From LMUY01 sp964244585 (lineage in GTDB: Bacteria > Pseudomonadota > Alphaproteobacteria > Acetobacterales > Acetobacteraceae): a stretch of 64,000 nucleotides of DNA. The notes below the pieces were generated by a model. It saw only the letters and a program-made list of their open reading frames with translations, was not told the DNA's origin and searched no databases. The DNA lies in NCBI GenBank assembly GCA_964244585.1, contig CAXTJM010000010.1, forward strand, positions 1 to 64,000, written 5' to 3'. The position numbers were made by a program, and so were the translations under genes. Shown here piece by piece: positions 32,232 to 41,377 of this stretch (its first letter is position 1; each line of letters starts with the position of its first letter).

Positions 32232-33676
32232 GCCGCCCGCATGGCGCGGAAGGCGGCCAGCGCCCGGTCCCGGCCCTCGTCAAGCGCCACGATCGGCTCG
32301 GGATAGCTCTCGCCGAGCGTCACCTTCGCCTGCGCCAGGATTTCGGCCGGGGCTGTCCAAGGCGCGTGGATCCAGCGGTCCGGCAGGGCCGCCAGTTCCG
32401 GCACCCAGCGGCGGATATAGCTGCCCTGCGGATCGAACTTGCCGCTTTGCGTGACCGGGTTGAACACCCGGAAGAAAGGCTGGCTGTCCGTCCCGGTTCC
32501 AGCCACCCATTGCCAGGATTGCGCATTCACCGCCAGGTCGCCATCGACCAGCGTATCCCAGAACCAACGCTCGCCGTCGACCCAGGACACCAGCAGGTGC
32601 TTGACCAGGAACGACCCGGTGATCATGCGCACCCGGTTGTGCATCCAGCCGACATGCCACAATTGCCGCATTCCGGCATCGACGATCGGCACACCGGTGC
32701 GCCCGCGCTGCCAGGCCCGCAGGCCATCCGGGTCCTCGCGCCAGCGGAGCTTGCGGAAATCGGCCCGCTGGGACTCCTCGGCCATGGCCGGATGCTGCCA
32801 CAGCAGGTTGGCGCTGAACTCGTGCCACAGCAATTCGGCCAGGAAGACACGCAGGGCTTCGCCCGAGCCAGCCGCCTGCGCCGCGTGCCAAACCTGCGCG
32901 GGGGACAGCTCGCCCCAATGCAGGTGCGGCGACAGCATGGATGTCAGGTCCTCCCCCGGCGTGTTGCGCCCGGTGGGGTAGGTGGCCAGGGCCGTGGCGA
33001 GGAACTGCGCCAGGCGGGCCTGCGCAGCGGCCTCACCGGGGCGCCATGTCTGGCGAAATCCCGCCGCCCAATCCGGCTTGATCGGGAGCAGCCCCCAGGC
33101 GTCGAGCGGGTCGGACGGGCTGGCAACCCCCTGCACGCGTGCCGGCGCCGGCTGGGGTGGCGGCGGCAGGGTCTTGGCCCGCGCCGCATTGGCGAAGGGG
33201 GTGTAGATGCCATACGCGCCGCCGGTCTTCGTGCGGATCGTGCCTGGCTCGTACAAGGTGGCGGCCCGGTGCAGGTGCAGTTCGACCCCAGCGGGCAGCG
33301 TCTTGGCCACGGCCGCGTCCTGCGCCCGAGCCCAGGGCTCGACCATCTGCCCGGCATGCACCGCCACCGCGTTGGATGACGCCGCCAACTCCGGGATGAT
33401 CTGCGCCGCCGATCCCCGGCGCAACACCAACTCGGCCCCCAATTCCTTCAGCCCCTGGGCCAGCGAGGTCAGGCTGCCATGCAGCCACCAGCGATGCGCA
33501 CCGCCCATGGCCCAATCGCCGGCCGCATCGTCGTCCAGCACGTAGACCGGCAGCACCGGACCCGCTGCCGCCGCGGCGGCCAGCGCCGGGTTGTCCGCCA
33601 GGCGCAGATCCTGTCGGAACCAGACCAGCGACACCGGGCCGGCCCGTGCGCTCTCGATTCGCTTCGTATGCTTCAT
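32228..33676 (-). CDS. phrB: deoxyribodipyrimidine photo-lyase (class I)
   Basis: Blue-light DNA repair flavoprotein, 482 residues. N-terminal antenna domain VSLVWFRQDLRLADNPAL; C-terminal FAD domain with GVPIVDAGMRQLWHVGWMHN, RMITGSFLVKHLLVSWVDGE, DTLVDGDLAVNAQSWQWVAG and FNPVTQSGKFDPQG, all classic class I motifs including the tryptophan positions used for electron transfer. ATG 33676 is used; residues before VSLVWF are extra compared with E. coli PhrB. It lies 50 bp downstream of pdeM, in a block of DNA-repair genes read in the same direction. Confidence 0.95.
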   Translation of the reverse strand: MKHTKRIESARAGPVSLVWFRQDLRLADNPALAAAAAAGPVLPVYVLDDDAAGDWAMGGAHRWWLHGSLTSLAQGLKELGAELVLRRGSAAQIIPELAASSNAVAVHAGQMVEPWARAQDAAVAKTLPAGVELHLHRAATLYEPGTIRTKTGGAYGIYTPFANAARAKTLPPPPQPAPARVQGVASPSDPLDAWGLLPIKPDWAAGFRQTWRPGEAAAQARLAQFLATALATYPTGRNTPGEDLTSMLSPHLHWGELSPAQVWHAAQAAGSGEALRVFLAELLWHEFSANLLWQHPAMAEESQRADFRKLRWREDPDGLRAWQRGRTGVPIVDAGMRQLWHVGWMHNRVRMITGSFLVKHLLVSWVDGERWFWDTLVDGDLAVNAQSWQWVAGTGTDSQPFFRVFNPVTQSGKFDPQGSYIRRWVPELAALPDRWIHAPWTAPAEILAQAKVTLGESYPEPIVALDEGRDRALAAFRAMRAA

Positions 33677-33726
33677 CTATCGCAATGTGTGGTGCCCGGG
33701 GCATCCGGGCAATGTTCCAGAACCGG

Positions 33727-34410
33727 TCAGACCCGGTGCATCGCAGCCGATTGACCCAGCGCGAAGGCGAACAGCCGCTCCCGTCCCAACAGGAAGGCAC
33801 GGCCGCCACGCGGGAACAGCCCGGCGATCGCCGGGTGCCGCACGTCCAGCCCACCGGTGAACGCGCCGAAGGCCGGCAGCATCAGGCGCTGCGGCCCGGC
33901 GACGAAGCAGGGGCGGGTGATGGTCTGCGCCCGCGTGGCGATGCTGGCCTTCGGATGGTGGTGCCCGCAGATCTCCGGCGCGCCGCTGCCGGATTGATGG
34001 CGGAACACGATGCCGTCGGCCTCCCACCATTCGGCCGTGGTGCCCGGCATGCCCTCGGGCGGCAGCGGGTCATGGTTGCCCAGCAGCCAGACGAAATCAT
34101 GCGACGCCGCCATCGCGTGCAGCCGCGCCGCGTCCGCCGGCATCAGCCGTCCGGCGCCACCGCTGTCGTGGAAACTGTCCCCCAGCGCCAGCACGGTCTG
34201 CGGCGTGTAGCGGCGGATCAGCAGGGCCAGGCGGTCCAGCGTCGCCCTGGTATCCCACGGGGGCACCAGGTGCCCCCGCATCGCGCAGGCCGACCCCTTC
34301 TCCAGGTGCAGGTCCGCCACGGCCAGCAGCCGCCGGTCTGGCCACCACAGCGCACCCGCGGGGTCCAGCATCAGCCTGTGCCCGGCCAGGTGGATCGGCG
34401 CCGCGATCAC
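33727..34410 (-). CDS. pdeM: ligase-associated DNA damage response endonuclease PdeM
   Basis: Calcineurin-type phosphoesterase, 227 residues, of the family linked to Lhr-like helicases and ATP-dependent ligases. Motifs in order: LLAVADLHLEKG (near 30), ALGDSFHD (near 75), WLLGNHDP (near 105) and ICGHHHPKAS (near 145), then FVAGPQRLMLPAFGAFTGGLD. The GTG start overlaps the helicase stop (GTGA), so translation is coupled. It probably acts on damaged DNA ends together with the helicase. Confidence 0.92.
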   Translation of the reverse strand: MIAAPIHLAGHRLMLDPAGALWWPDRRLLAVADLHLEKGSACAMRGHLVPPWDTRATLDRLALLIRRYTPQTVLALGDSFHDSGGAGRLMPADAARLHAMAASHDFVWLLGNHDPLPPEGMPGTTAEWWEADGIVFRHQSGSGAPEICGHHHPKASIATRAQTITRPCFVAGPQRLMLPAFGAFTGGLDVRHPAIAGLFPRGGRAFLLGRERLFAFALGQSAAMHRV

Positions 34411-36920
34411 TGCGCCGCGGCCTTGGCCCGGTCCCGCCGCACCATCTTCGTCAGGTTGGCCCGGTGCACCGGATGCACGCGCATCGGCGCCTGCGAGGTC
34501 TCCATGGTCCCCGTCGCCTCGGCCACCAGCGCCTCCGTCTCCGCCAGCAGCGCGTCCTCGTCCTCCGTGGTGCGGACGAACTCGCGGCCGATATCCAGCA
34601 GCACCGGGATGGCCAGCGGCGACACGCGCGACAGCCGCACGGTGCGCACCTGGCCCTGCACGCGCTGCAGCATCTCCGCCAGCCGCCCGACATCGGTCAG
34701 CCCGCGCGCGGCATCGGCGCGGGTGGCGCGCAGCAGGATATGGTCCGGCTGGTGCCGGCGCAGCACGTCGTAGATCAGGTCGGTGTTGACCGTCACCTGC
34801 CGCCGGTTGCGGTCGGCGCCGGGCTGGGACCGGTCCACCAGCCCGGCGATCACCGCCACGTTGCGGAACGTGCGCCGCAGCAGCGAGCTTTCCGCCATCC
34901 AGGCCTCCAGATCGTCCCCCAGCATGTCCTGCTGGAACAGCTCCGCCATGTCGCCCGGCTCGTTGGCGGACCACACGGCGATCACGTAGTCGGTCGCCAC
35001 GAAGCCGAGCGGCCCGGTACCCGCCCGCTCCATCCGCCGGGTCAGCAGCATGCCGAGCGTCTGGTGCGCGTTGCGGCCCTCGAAGCAGTAGGCGACGGTG
35101 TACCAGCGGCCGTTGCGGGGGAACACCTCCACCATCAGGTCGTCCGGGCCGGGCAGGGTGGAGCGCTGCTGCTGCAGGGCGAGCCAATCCCGCACCTGCT
35201 CGGGGAACGCGCCCCAACTCGCCGGGTCATGCAGCATGGCGCGCACGCGGGCAGCCAGGTTGCTGGTCAGCGGGTATTTGCCGCCGGCATAGGCCGGGAC
35301 CATCGGGTCGCCCCCGCCGCCATTCACGCACTCCACCGTCGTCTCGCGGATGCGCAGGTAGCGCAGCAGACGTCCGGCGAACATGAACGTGTCGCCCGGC
35401 GTCATCATGTTGACGAAGCTCTCCTCGATCTCCCCCAGCGAGCCGCCGCGCTGCCCGGCCAGGCGGACCTTCAGCAGCGGCATCTCCACGATGGTGCCGA
35501 TGTTCATCCGCGCCAGCCGGGCGATCCGCTCGGACCGGATTTCCACCCGGCCTTCCGCGTCCCGGAACAGCTTGCGGTAGCGCTCGTAGGCGGACAGCGC
35601 GTAGCCGCCATCCTCGACGAAGCGCAGCACGTCCTCGAACGTCGCGCGCGTCAGCTCCGCGTAGGGGGAGGCCCGGATGACTTCCGCGTACAGGTCGTCG
35701 GGCTGGAACGGCGCGGCGGCGGCGGCCAGCAGGATGTGCTGCGCCAGCACGTCCAGCCCGCCCGGCCGCGGCGGGTCGCCATCCAGCTCGCGGGCGGCGA
35801 CACCCTGCACCGCGGCCTCGCATTCCAGCACCTCGAACCGGTTGGCCGGCACCAGGATGGCACGGCTGGCCACGTCCATGCGGTGGTTGGAGCGTCCCAC
35901 CCGCTGCAGCAGGCGGGAGACGCCCTTGGGCGCGCCCACCTGGATCACCTGGTCCACGCCGCCCCAGTCGATGCCCAGGTCCAGCGAGGACGTCGCAACC
36001 ACCGCGCGCAACACGCCGCGCGACATCGCGGCCTCCACCCTGCGTCGCTGGGCGATGTCCAGGCTGCCGTGATGCAGCGCGATCGGCAGCGTCTCCTCGT
36101 TCAGCTTCCACAGCGCCTGGAACAGCAATTCGCCCTGCGCCCGGGTGTTGACGAACACGATGGTCATGCCGGCGGCGCGGATGCGGTCCAGGATGACCGC
36201 CGCGGAGGCCAGCCCCATGCGCCCGGACCAAGGCACCCGGTCCTCGCTAAGCCGTATTTCCAGCTCCGGCGGCTCGCCCTCCGCCACCTCCACCAGCCGC
36301 ACCGGGCCGCCGCAGCCGACATAGGCCGCGATCGCATCCTTGTAGGCGACCGTGGCGGACAGCCCGCTGCGCCGCGCTCCGGGCGCCAGCCCCGTCAACC
36401 GGGCCAGGCAGAGCGCCAACTGGTCCCCCCGCTTGGTGCCGGCGAGCGCATGGATCTCGTCGATCACGATGCATGCCAGGTCGCGGAAGGTGTCCGGCGC
36501 GGCCGTCTGGCTCAGCAGCAGCGCCAGGCTTTCCGGCGTGGTCAGCAGGATATTGGGCGGGTGCTCCTTCTGCCGCGCCCGGCGGCCCTGCGGCGTGTCG
36601 CCCGACCGGGTCTCCACCGTGATCGGCAATCCCATCTCGGCGATCGGCGCGGTGAGGTTTCGCGCCACGTCCGTGCCGAGCGCCTTCAGGGGGGAGACGT
36701 AGAGCGTGTGGATGCCCGGGCGCGGACGTGCGGCGAGGTCCACCAGGGACGGCAAGAACCCGGCGAGCGTCTTGCCGCCGCCGGTGGGCGCGATCAGCAG
36801 CGCCGTCTCTCCCGCCTCGGCCGCGGCCAGCATGGCAAGCTGGTGCGGCCGGGGCGACCAGCCGCGGCGTTCGAACCAGGCGGCAAACCGTTCTGGGAGT
36901 GTTCCTGTCACCCCAAACAA
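34407..36920 (-). CDS. ligase-associated DNA damage response DEXH-box helicase (Lhr-like)
   Basis: 837-residue SF2 helicase. N-terminal motor: Walker A IAPTGGGKTLAGFLPSL, DEIHALAGTKRGDQL (motif II DEIH), SGLSATVAYKDA (motif III). Second RecA domain: TIVFVNTRAQGELLF and GVDQVIQVGAPKGVSRLLQRVGRSNHRMD (motif VI, partly quoted). It then has the winged-helix and Lhr-core regions, including MNIGTIVEMPLLKVRL. Shorter than full Lhr, as expected for the ligase-associated branch. Normal partners are PdeM (present here), an MBL-fold exonuclease and an ATP-dependent ligase (not seen in this window). Confidence 0.93.
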   Translation of the reverse strand: MFGVTGTLPERFAAWFERRGWSPRPHQLAMLAAAEAGETALLIAPTGGGKTLAGFLPSLVDLAARPRPGIHTLYVSPLKALGTDVARNLTAPIAEMGLPITVETRSGDTPQGRRARQKEHPPNILLTTPESLALLLSQTAAPDTFRDLACIVIDEIHALAGTKRGDQLALCLARLTGLAPGARRSGLSATVAYKDAIAAYVGCGGPVRLVEVAEGEPPELEIRLSEDRVPWSGRMGLASAAVILDRIRAAGMTIVFVNTRAQGELLFQALWKLNEETLPIALHHGSLDIAQRRRVEAAMSRGVLRAVVATSSLDLGIDWGGVDQVIQVGAPKGVSRLLQRVGRSNHRMDVASRAILVPANRFEVLECEAAVQGVAARELDGDPPRPGGLDVLAQHILLAAAAAPFQPDDLYAEVIRASPYAELTRATFEDVLRFVEDGGYALSAYERYRKLFRDAEGRVEIRSERIARLARMNIGTIVEMPLLKVRLAGQRGGSLGEIEESFVNMMTPGDTFMFAGRLLRYLRIRETTVECVNGGGGDPMVPAYAGGKYPLTSNLAARVRAMLHDPASWGAFPEQVRDWLALQQQRSTLPGPDDLMVEVFPRNGRWYTVAYCFEGRNAHQTLGMLLTRRMERAGTGPLGFVATDYVIAVWSANEPGDMAELFQQDMLGDDLEAWMAESSLLRRTFRNVAVIAGLVDRSQPGADRNRRQVTVNTDLIYDVLRRHQPDHILLRATRADAARGLTDVGRLAEMLQRVQGQVRTVRLSRVSPLAIPVLLDIGREFVRTTEDEDALLAETEALVAEATGTMETSQAPMRVHPVHRANLTKMVRRDRAKAAAQ

Positions 36921-37026
36921 TTAGGGGAGAACGGCCCGACGCGCCAGCGGGTGTTACCAACCCGTTTGGTGGTCGCCCGGTCCCAGCCCGAGGGCCGACG
37001 CGCCTCCGGGCCGCCCCGGAACCCGA

Positions 37027-38610
37027 TCAGCCGCGCTTGACGTTCCAGAACAGCACGAAGCCGTCCAGCACGCCGGTCAGCTCCTTCTTGTAGGCGGTCG
37101 GCTGATACAACTGGCCCAGCGGGTAGAACGGGACGTCGTCGAACACGGTCTGCTGGATCTGGCCGCAAATCTGCTTCTGCGTGGCCTCGTCCGGTGCGTC
37201 GAACCACTGGGCACGCAGTTCTTCCAGCTTGGACATGGTGGGCCAGCCGAACCAGCCATTGGCGCCGTTGCCGCGGACAGCCAGGTCGCCGGCCGGATTG
37301 AAATTGTCCAGCCCGGACCAATAGGTGAAGAAGATGTTCCACCCGCCCTTGTCCGGCGGGTCCTTGCGCACCCGGCGCTGCACAACGGTTCCCCAATCCA
37401 CCGCCTGGTAGTCGACGTTCACCCCCGCCTTCTTCAGCATGTCGATGCCGACATTGGCGATGGCGTCGATGATCGGGAAGTCCGTGGCGCCCAGCACGGT
37501 CACCGGCTCTCCCTTGTAGCCAGACTCCTTCACGGCCTGCCGCACCTTCTCCAAGTCCGGTGTGGCCGCCAGCGCATCCATTCCGACGGAATTCGCCATC
37601 GGCGAACTCGGGCAGAACGCGCCCACCGGCGTATGCCACAACGACGTGTCGGTGCCTGCCGCGGCGGTCATGAAGTCGGTTTGCTTGATGCCGCCCAGCA
37701 ACGCCTTGCGGAACGCCGGGTTGTCGAACGGGGGAAACAGGAAATTGGGCCGCATGTAGCCCAGCGAGCCGGTCGGGTCCTGCACCAGCACGTCCAGCTT
37801 GCCGTTGCGCTTCAGCAACGGCAGCAGGTCCCCAGGCGGGTTCTCCCACCAATCCATCTCCCCGTTCTGCATCGCGCTTGCCGCGGTGCCGGAATCCGGG
37901 ATGACGTTCCATTCCACCCGGTCGAAATGCACCAATTTGGGCCCGGCGGTGAAGGACGGCGTGCCGCTCGCGCGCGGCACGTAGTCGGCAAACCGCTCGT
38001 ACGCCACGCGGGAGCCCACCACCCGCTCGTTGGCCAGGAAGCGGAACGGGCCGCTGCCAACCATTTCCGTCACCTGGGTGAACGGGTCGGTCTTGGCCAA
38101 CCGTTCCGGCATGATGACGGGGATGTTGCTGCCGGTCTTGCCCAGGGCGTCCGGCAACAGCGGAAACGGCTTCTTCAGCCGGAACATGACGGTCTTGTCG
38201 TCGGGCGCCGACAACTCGTCCGTTGCGGCGAACAGCGCCTGGCCGAACGCATCCCGCTTGCCCCAGCGTTGCAGGCTGGCCACGCAATCCTTCGCCAGCA
38301 CGGGCGTGCCATCGTGGAACTTCAGCCCGCTGCGGAGGGTGAGCTTCCACACCTTGCCGTCCGCCTCGACGGTGGCACCCTCCACCATCTGCGGCTGCGC
38401 CTTGAACTGAGCGTCCTGACCGTACAGCGTGTCGAACACCAGGAAGCCATGGTTCCGGGTGACGTAGGCGGTCGTCCAGATCGGATCGAGCACGGCCAGG
38501 TCGGATTGCGGAATGAACTTCAGCACGCGGGAGCCTTGCGCGGCCACGATCGAGGGGGCGGCGAGCGGCAGCAACCCGGCCGTGGCCTTCAGCAGCGTGC
38601 GGCGCTTCAT
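37027..38610 (-). CDS. ABC transporter substrate-binding protein (family 5, peptide/opine type)
   Basis: 527-residue periplasmic binding protein. The N-terminus MKRRTLLKATAGLLPLAAPSIVAA is a signal peptide with a twin-arginine start. The mature part follows the SBP_bac_5 pattern: QSDLAVLDPIWTTAYVTRNHGFLVFDT, VWKLTLRSGLKFHDGTPVLA and the C-terminal Asp/Tyr-rich lobe. ATG 38610 is chosen over an in-frame upstream start because AAGGA lies seven bases before it. No permease genes follow. It is read in the same direction as the M29 peptidase and cyclase upstream, suggesting uptake and breakdown of a peptide-like compound; the ligand is unknown. Confidence 0.9.
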   Translation of the reverse strand: MKRRTLLKATAGLLPLAAPSIVAAQGSRVLKFIPQSDLAVLDPIWTTAYVTRNHGFLVFDTLYGQDAQFKAQPQMVEGATVEADGKVWKLTLRSGLKFHDGTPVLAKDCVASLQRWGKRDAFGQALFAATDELSAPDDKTVMFRLKKPFPLLPDALGKTGSNIPVIMPERLAKTDPFTQVTEMVGSGPFRFLANERVVGSRVAYERFADYVPRASGTPSFTAGPKLVHFDRVEWNVIPDSGTAASAMQNGEMDWWENPPGDLLPLLKRNGKLDVLVQDPTGSLGYMRPNFLFPPFDNPAFRKALLGGIKQTDFMTAAAGTDTSLWHTPVGAFCPSSPMANSVGMDALAATPDLEKVRQAVKESGYKGEPVTVLGATDFPIIDAIANVGIDMLKKAGVNVDYQAVDWGTVVQRRVRKDPPDKGGWNIFFTYWSGLDNFNPAGDLAVRGNGANGWFGWPTMSKLEELRAQWFDAPDEATQKQICGQIQQTVFDDVPFYPLGQLYQPTAYKKELTGVLDGFVLFWNVKRG

Positions 38611-38690
38611 CGGCGATCCTTCAATCTTGCAATGCACATGCGCGTACGATGCAAGCTTGGCAGCCGGTCACGGCCGCGGCAAGCGGCGGC

Positions 38691-39938
38691 TCACACCCAC
38701 TCGCCGCCACGCATCACGGGCGCATGGCTTCCATCGGCGCTGATTCCGTCGACGTCGATCTCGCCGGAGCCGATCATCCAGTCGATGTGGATCAGGCTGG
38801 TGTTGGCACCGCGCCTGGCCAGTTCCGCCTCGCCCGCGGTGGTGCCGCCCTCCAGGCAGGTGCGGTACGCCTGGCCGATGGCGATGTGGCTGGCGGCGTT
38901 CTCGTCATACAGCGTGTTGTAGAACAGCAGCCCGCTGGCCGAAATCGGGGAGGAGTTCGGCACCAGCGCGACCTCCCCCAGCCGTCGCGCGCCCTCGTCG
39001 GTGTCCAGCACCTTGTGCAGCACCGATTGTCCGGCGTTGGCGGTCGCGTCCACGATGCGCCCGGCCTCGAACCGCACAGCGATGTCCTGGATCAGCGTGC
39101 CGCCATAGGAGAGCGGCTTGGTGCTGCGGACCTGCCCGTCGACGTGGGCCAAATGGGGGGTGGTGAACACCTCCTCGCTGGGGATGTTCGGGTTGCAGAC
39201 GATGCCGTTCTTCGCCCGCTCCGCCCCGCCGAGCCAGAGATGCCCCTCCGACAGGCCGACGCGCAGATCGGTTCCCGGTCCCGTGAAATGCAGCGCGTCG
39301 TATCGCCTGGCGTTGAGGTGCGTGGTCCGGGCATGCAGCATCGCGTTGTGTTCGGCCCAGGCGGCGACCGGGTCTGCCCGGTCGATGCGGGACGCGGCGA
39401 AGATCGCGTCCCACAGCTTCGCCACCGCCGCGTCCTGCCCCAGCTCGGGGAACATCAGCGCTGCCCAGGCCGGCGTCGCGTAGGACACGATGCTCCAGTT
39501 GATGTCGAAGTTGGTGATCAGTTCCAGTGCCGGGCGGTAGGCCACCGAGCGGGCGCGGTTGGCGCGGGACACCTTGTCCGCATCCTGCCCGGCGAGCAGG
39601 GCCGGGTTGTCGCCGCCGATTGCCAGCCGTGCGGCGCCGCCGCGGTAGGCTGCCGCCATGCCCTCGAACATCCAGGCCGGTGCGTAGTCGAACGCTGCAT
39701 CCGGCGCGTGCCGGTAGCGGGCGAGCGTCGCCTGCTCGTCCGACAGCAGGGTGGTGACCAGGCTCGCCCCGGCCTTGTAGGCATGTTCGGTGATGCGGCG
39801 GACCAGCGGCACCGCCTCCAGCGGCGCGGTCAGCACGACCTCCTGGCCGGGTTGCAGCCCGAGGCCGACCTGCACGGCCACCTGGCCCAGCAGGTCCAAC
39901 CGGGCTTCGTGCGAAAGGGAAGGGGGCATGGCGTCCAT
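38691..39938 (-). CDS. M29-family metallo-aminopeptidase
   Basis: 415-residue cytosolic leucyl-type aminopeptidase (AmpS/PepS/aminopeptidase T group). Metal ligands expected in this family are seen in IPSEEVFTTPHLAHVDG (two glutamates, about residue 255), ASHIAIGQAYRTC (His, about 345) and TSLIHIDWMIGSGEIDVDG (His/Asp, about 380-395). The N-terminal domain has LGLQPGQEVVLTAPLEAVPLVRRI. It lies upstream of the periplasmic binding protein with an 80-bp gap, so a shared peptide-use function is likely. Confidence 0.92.
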   Translation of the reverse strand: MDAMPPSLSHEARLDLLGQVAVQVGLGLQPGQEVVLTAPLEAVPLVRRITEHAYKAGASLVTTLLSDEQATLARYRHAPDAAFDYAPAWMFEGMAAAYRGGAARLAIGGDNPALLAGQDADKVSRANRARSVAYRPALELITNFDINWSIVSYATPAWAALMFPELGQDAAVAKLWDAIFAASRIDRADPVAAWAEHNAMLHARTTHLNARRYDALHFTGPGTDLRVGLSEGHLWLGGAERAKNGIVCNPNIPSEEVFTTPHLAHVDGQVRSTKPLSYGGTLIQDIAVRFEAGRIVDATANAGQSVLHKVLDTDEGARRLGEVALVPNSSPISASGLLFYNTLYDENAASHIAIGQAYRTCLEGGTTAGEAELARRGANTSLIHIDWMIGSGEIDVDGISADGSHAPVMRGGEWV

Positions 39939-40039
39939 TCATGTTGTCCCGCGACAGGCTAGCCGATCCGTCACGCCAAGCGAAGTTTCTCCCGGCGTAC
40001 TCGGTGCGGAACACGCCCGGCGCTGCGGCATGCCAGGTC

Positions 40040-41101
40040 CTACACGGTGGCGACCGGCGTCGCCGGAGACCCCACCGCACCCGGCAGGCGCAAGGGCGGC
40101 GCGGTGAGCAGGAAACGGTTGCGGCCATGGGCGCGCAGCCAGTCCGCCAATTCCGTCAGGTACCACATCTCCCCCAGATAGGCGCCGAGGCGGAACAGGC
40201 AGTGCGCGTGCAGCGGCAGGGTGGCGCAGAACTCGGCGGTGCAGGGCCGTGCCGGGGCGGCCTCCACGGCGTAGTTGTCCGCGATCAACGCCACTAGGCC
40301 GCTATCGCTCACCCATTGCAGCAGCCGGTCGTCGCGGCCGTCCAATGCCGAGTTGGTCAGGCGCAGGCGCTCCGCATCCGGCTGCTTCTTCATGTCCAGC
40401 AGCATCTGGGCGAAGCCGGTCCGCAGGCACACCAGGTCGCCGGGTTCCACCACCACCTTGTCCTGCTCCAGCACGCGCATCAACGCGTCGTACCCGACAA
40501 TCTCGCCGGAGCGGCCAAAATGCGCCTCCAGGTCGATCATCACGGCCCGGCCCTGCACGCAGGAGACGGCCATGTTCTCGACCCCCAGGCGTTGTGCGCC
40601 CTGCGGCCCGTCATACGGAATCTCCTGTCCGTCCCGGTAGATCACCGGGCCGGCAATGTCGCTGCCGGCGCGAAAACCGTTGTAGAACACGTCCTCCGGC
40701 CTGCCGTCCCCGTCCACGTCGAACATCTGCCCGACATGCGCCAGCGTGTCCCACTGCGTGGAGTATTGCAGCGTCAGCACGACCTGGTCGTCACAGACAA
40801 CATCCAATGCCGTCGGATCGTAGCAGCGCAGCGGCAAGGCCATGTTCGCACGGCCCTCGCGCAGGGTCGGCCGCAATTGCGGCGGCTGGCGGCGCGGATT
40901 GATCACGCTGCCGCCGGGATAGTCCAGCGGCAGGGACAGGCAGAAACTGCGGCCCTCCCGCACCTCCGCGATGCCCTGCAACACCTTCTCCCGGGTCAGC
41001 AGGTTCAGCCGGCCCAGCTCGTCGTCCGGACCCCAGTCGCCCCAGGTCGAACCGGGCGGACGCCGGGTCCAGCGAGCGTTGGATGGTGTTTCCGCGGTCA
41101 T
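40040..41101 (-). CDS. cyclase family protein (kynurenine formamidase-like hydrolase)
   Basis: 353-residue member of the large-cyclase group. It shows STWGDWGPDDELGRLNLLT, SLPLDYPGGSVINPRR, and GVENMAVSCVQGRAVMIDLEAHFGR (partly quoted). The usual metal motif HxGTHxDxxxH is changed to QYSTQWDTLAHVGQMFDVDG, keeping W/D/H but not the first two histidines, as is common in this subgroup. ATG 41101 is favoured because GGGAG precedes it; a TTG 27 bases upstream is the other possibility. Probably a metal-dependent hydrolase of an amide or lactone; substrate unknown. Confidence 0.85.
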   Translation of the reverse strand: MTAETPSNARWTRRPPGSTWGDWGPDDELGRLNLLTREKVLQGIAEVREGRSFCLSLPLDYPGGSVINPRRQPPQLRPTLREGRANMALPLRCYDPTALDVVCDDQVVLTLQYSTQWDTLAHVGQMFDVDGDGRPEDVFYNGFRAGSDIAGPVIYRDGQEIPYDGPQGAQRLGVENMAVSCVQGRAVMIDLEAHFGRSGEIVGYDALMRVLEQDKVVVEPGDLVCLRTGFAQMLLDMKKQPDAERLRLTNSALDGRDDRLLQWVSDSGLVALIADNYAVEAAPARPCTAEFCATLPLHAHCLFRLGAYLGEMWYLTELADWLRAHGRNRFLLTAPPLRLPGAVGSPATPVATV

Positions 41102-41204
41102 TGCCGTGCTCCCATACGGGTTTGGCAACCGCTACCGCCTTGCCGCAGCCCTGTCCAACCGGGCATACACGGGTGGTCGGCCGGCCCCTGCCAGGAGGAA
41201 ACCG

Positions 41205-41360
41205 TTGCTCCGTACCGCCACCATCATCGCCGTCCTGCTGTTATCCGGATGCAACGGCGCGAACTTGCCCCAGACCGGCCGCCCGCCGACCTATCGCATT
41301 CCCTTCGGGTCCGGCAACGCCAATTCCGGGTTCGAGCCGCCCAACGCCCTGCCGCCCTGA
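41205..41360 (+). CDS. small lipoprotein, 51 residues, TTG start
   Basis: A TTG at 41205 preceded by a perfect AGGAGG (41192-41199, five bases upstream) starts a 51-residue reading frame: a basic start, hydrophobic core IIAVLLL, lipobox LSGC (Cys at residue 16) and a short Pro/Gly/Asn-rich tail ending PPNALPP. A typical short entericidin-like or stress lipoprotein layout, but no family was recognised. It is missed if only ATG starts are considered. It is convergent with the GAF protein gene; 103 bp separate it from the divergent cyclase start. Confidence 0.7.
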   Translation: MLRTATIIAVLLLSGCNGANLPQTGRPPTYRIPFGSGNANSGFEPPNALPP

Positions 41361-41377
41361 TCGTCCGCAAGGCCTGG

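Noticed and set aside
33680..33722. Hairpin GCCCGG/CCGGGC between pdeM and the photolyase as an intrinsic terminator
   Set aside because: No T run follows and the genes look co-directional with a short gap; could be chance in GC-rich DNA.
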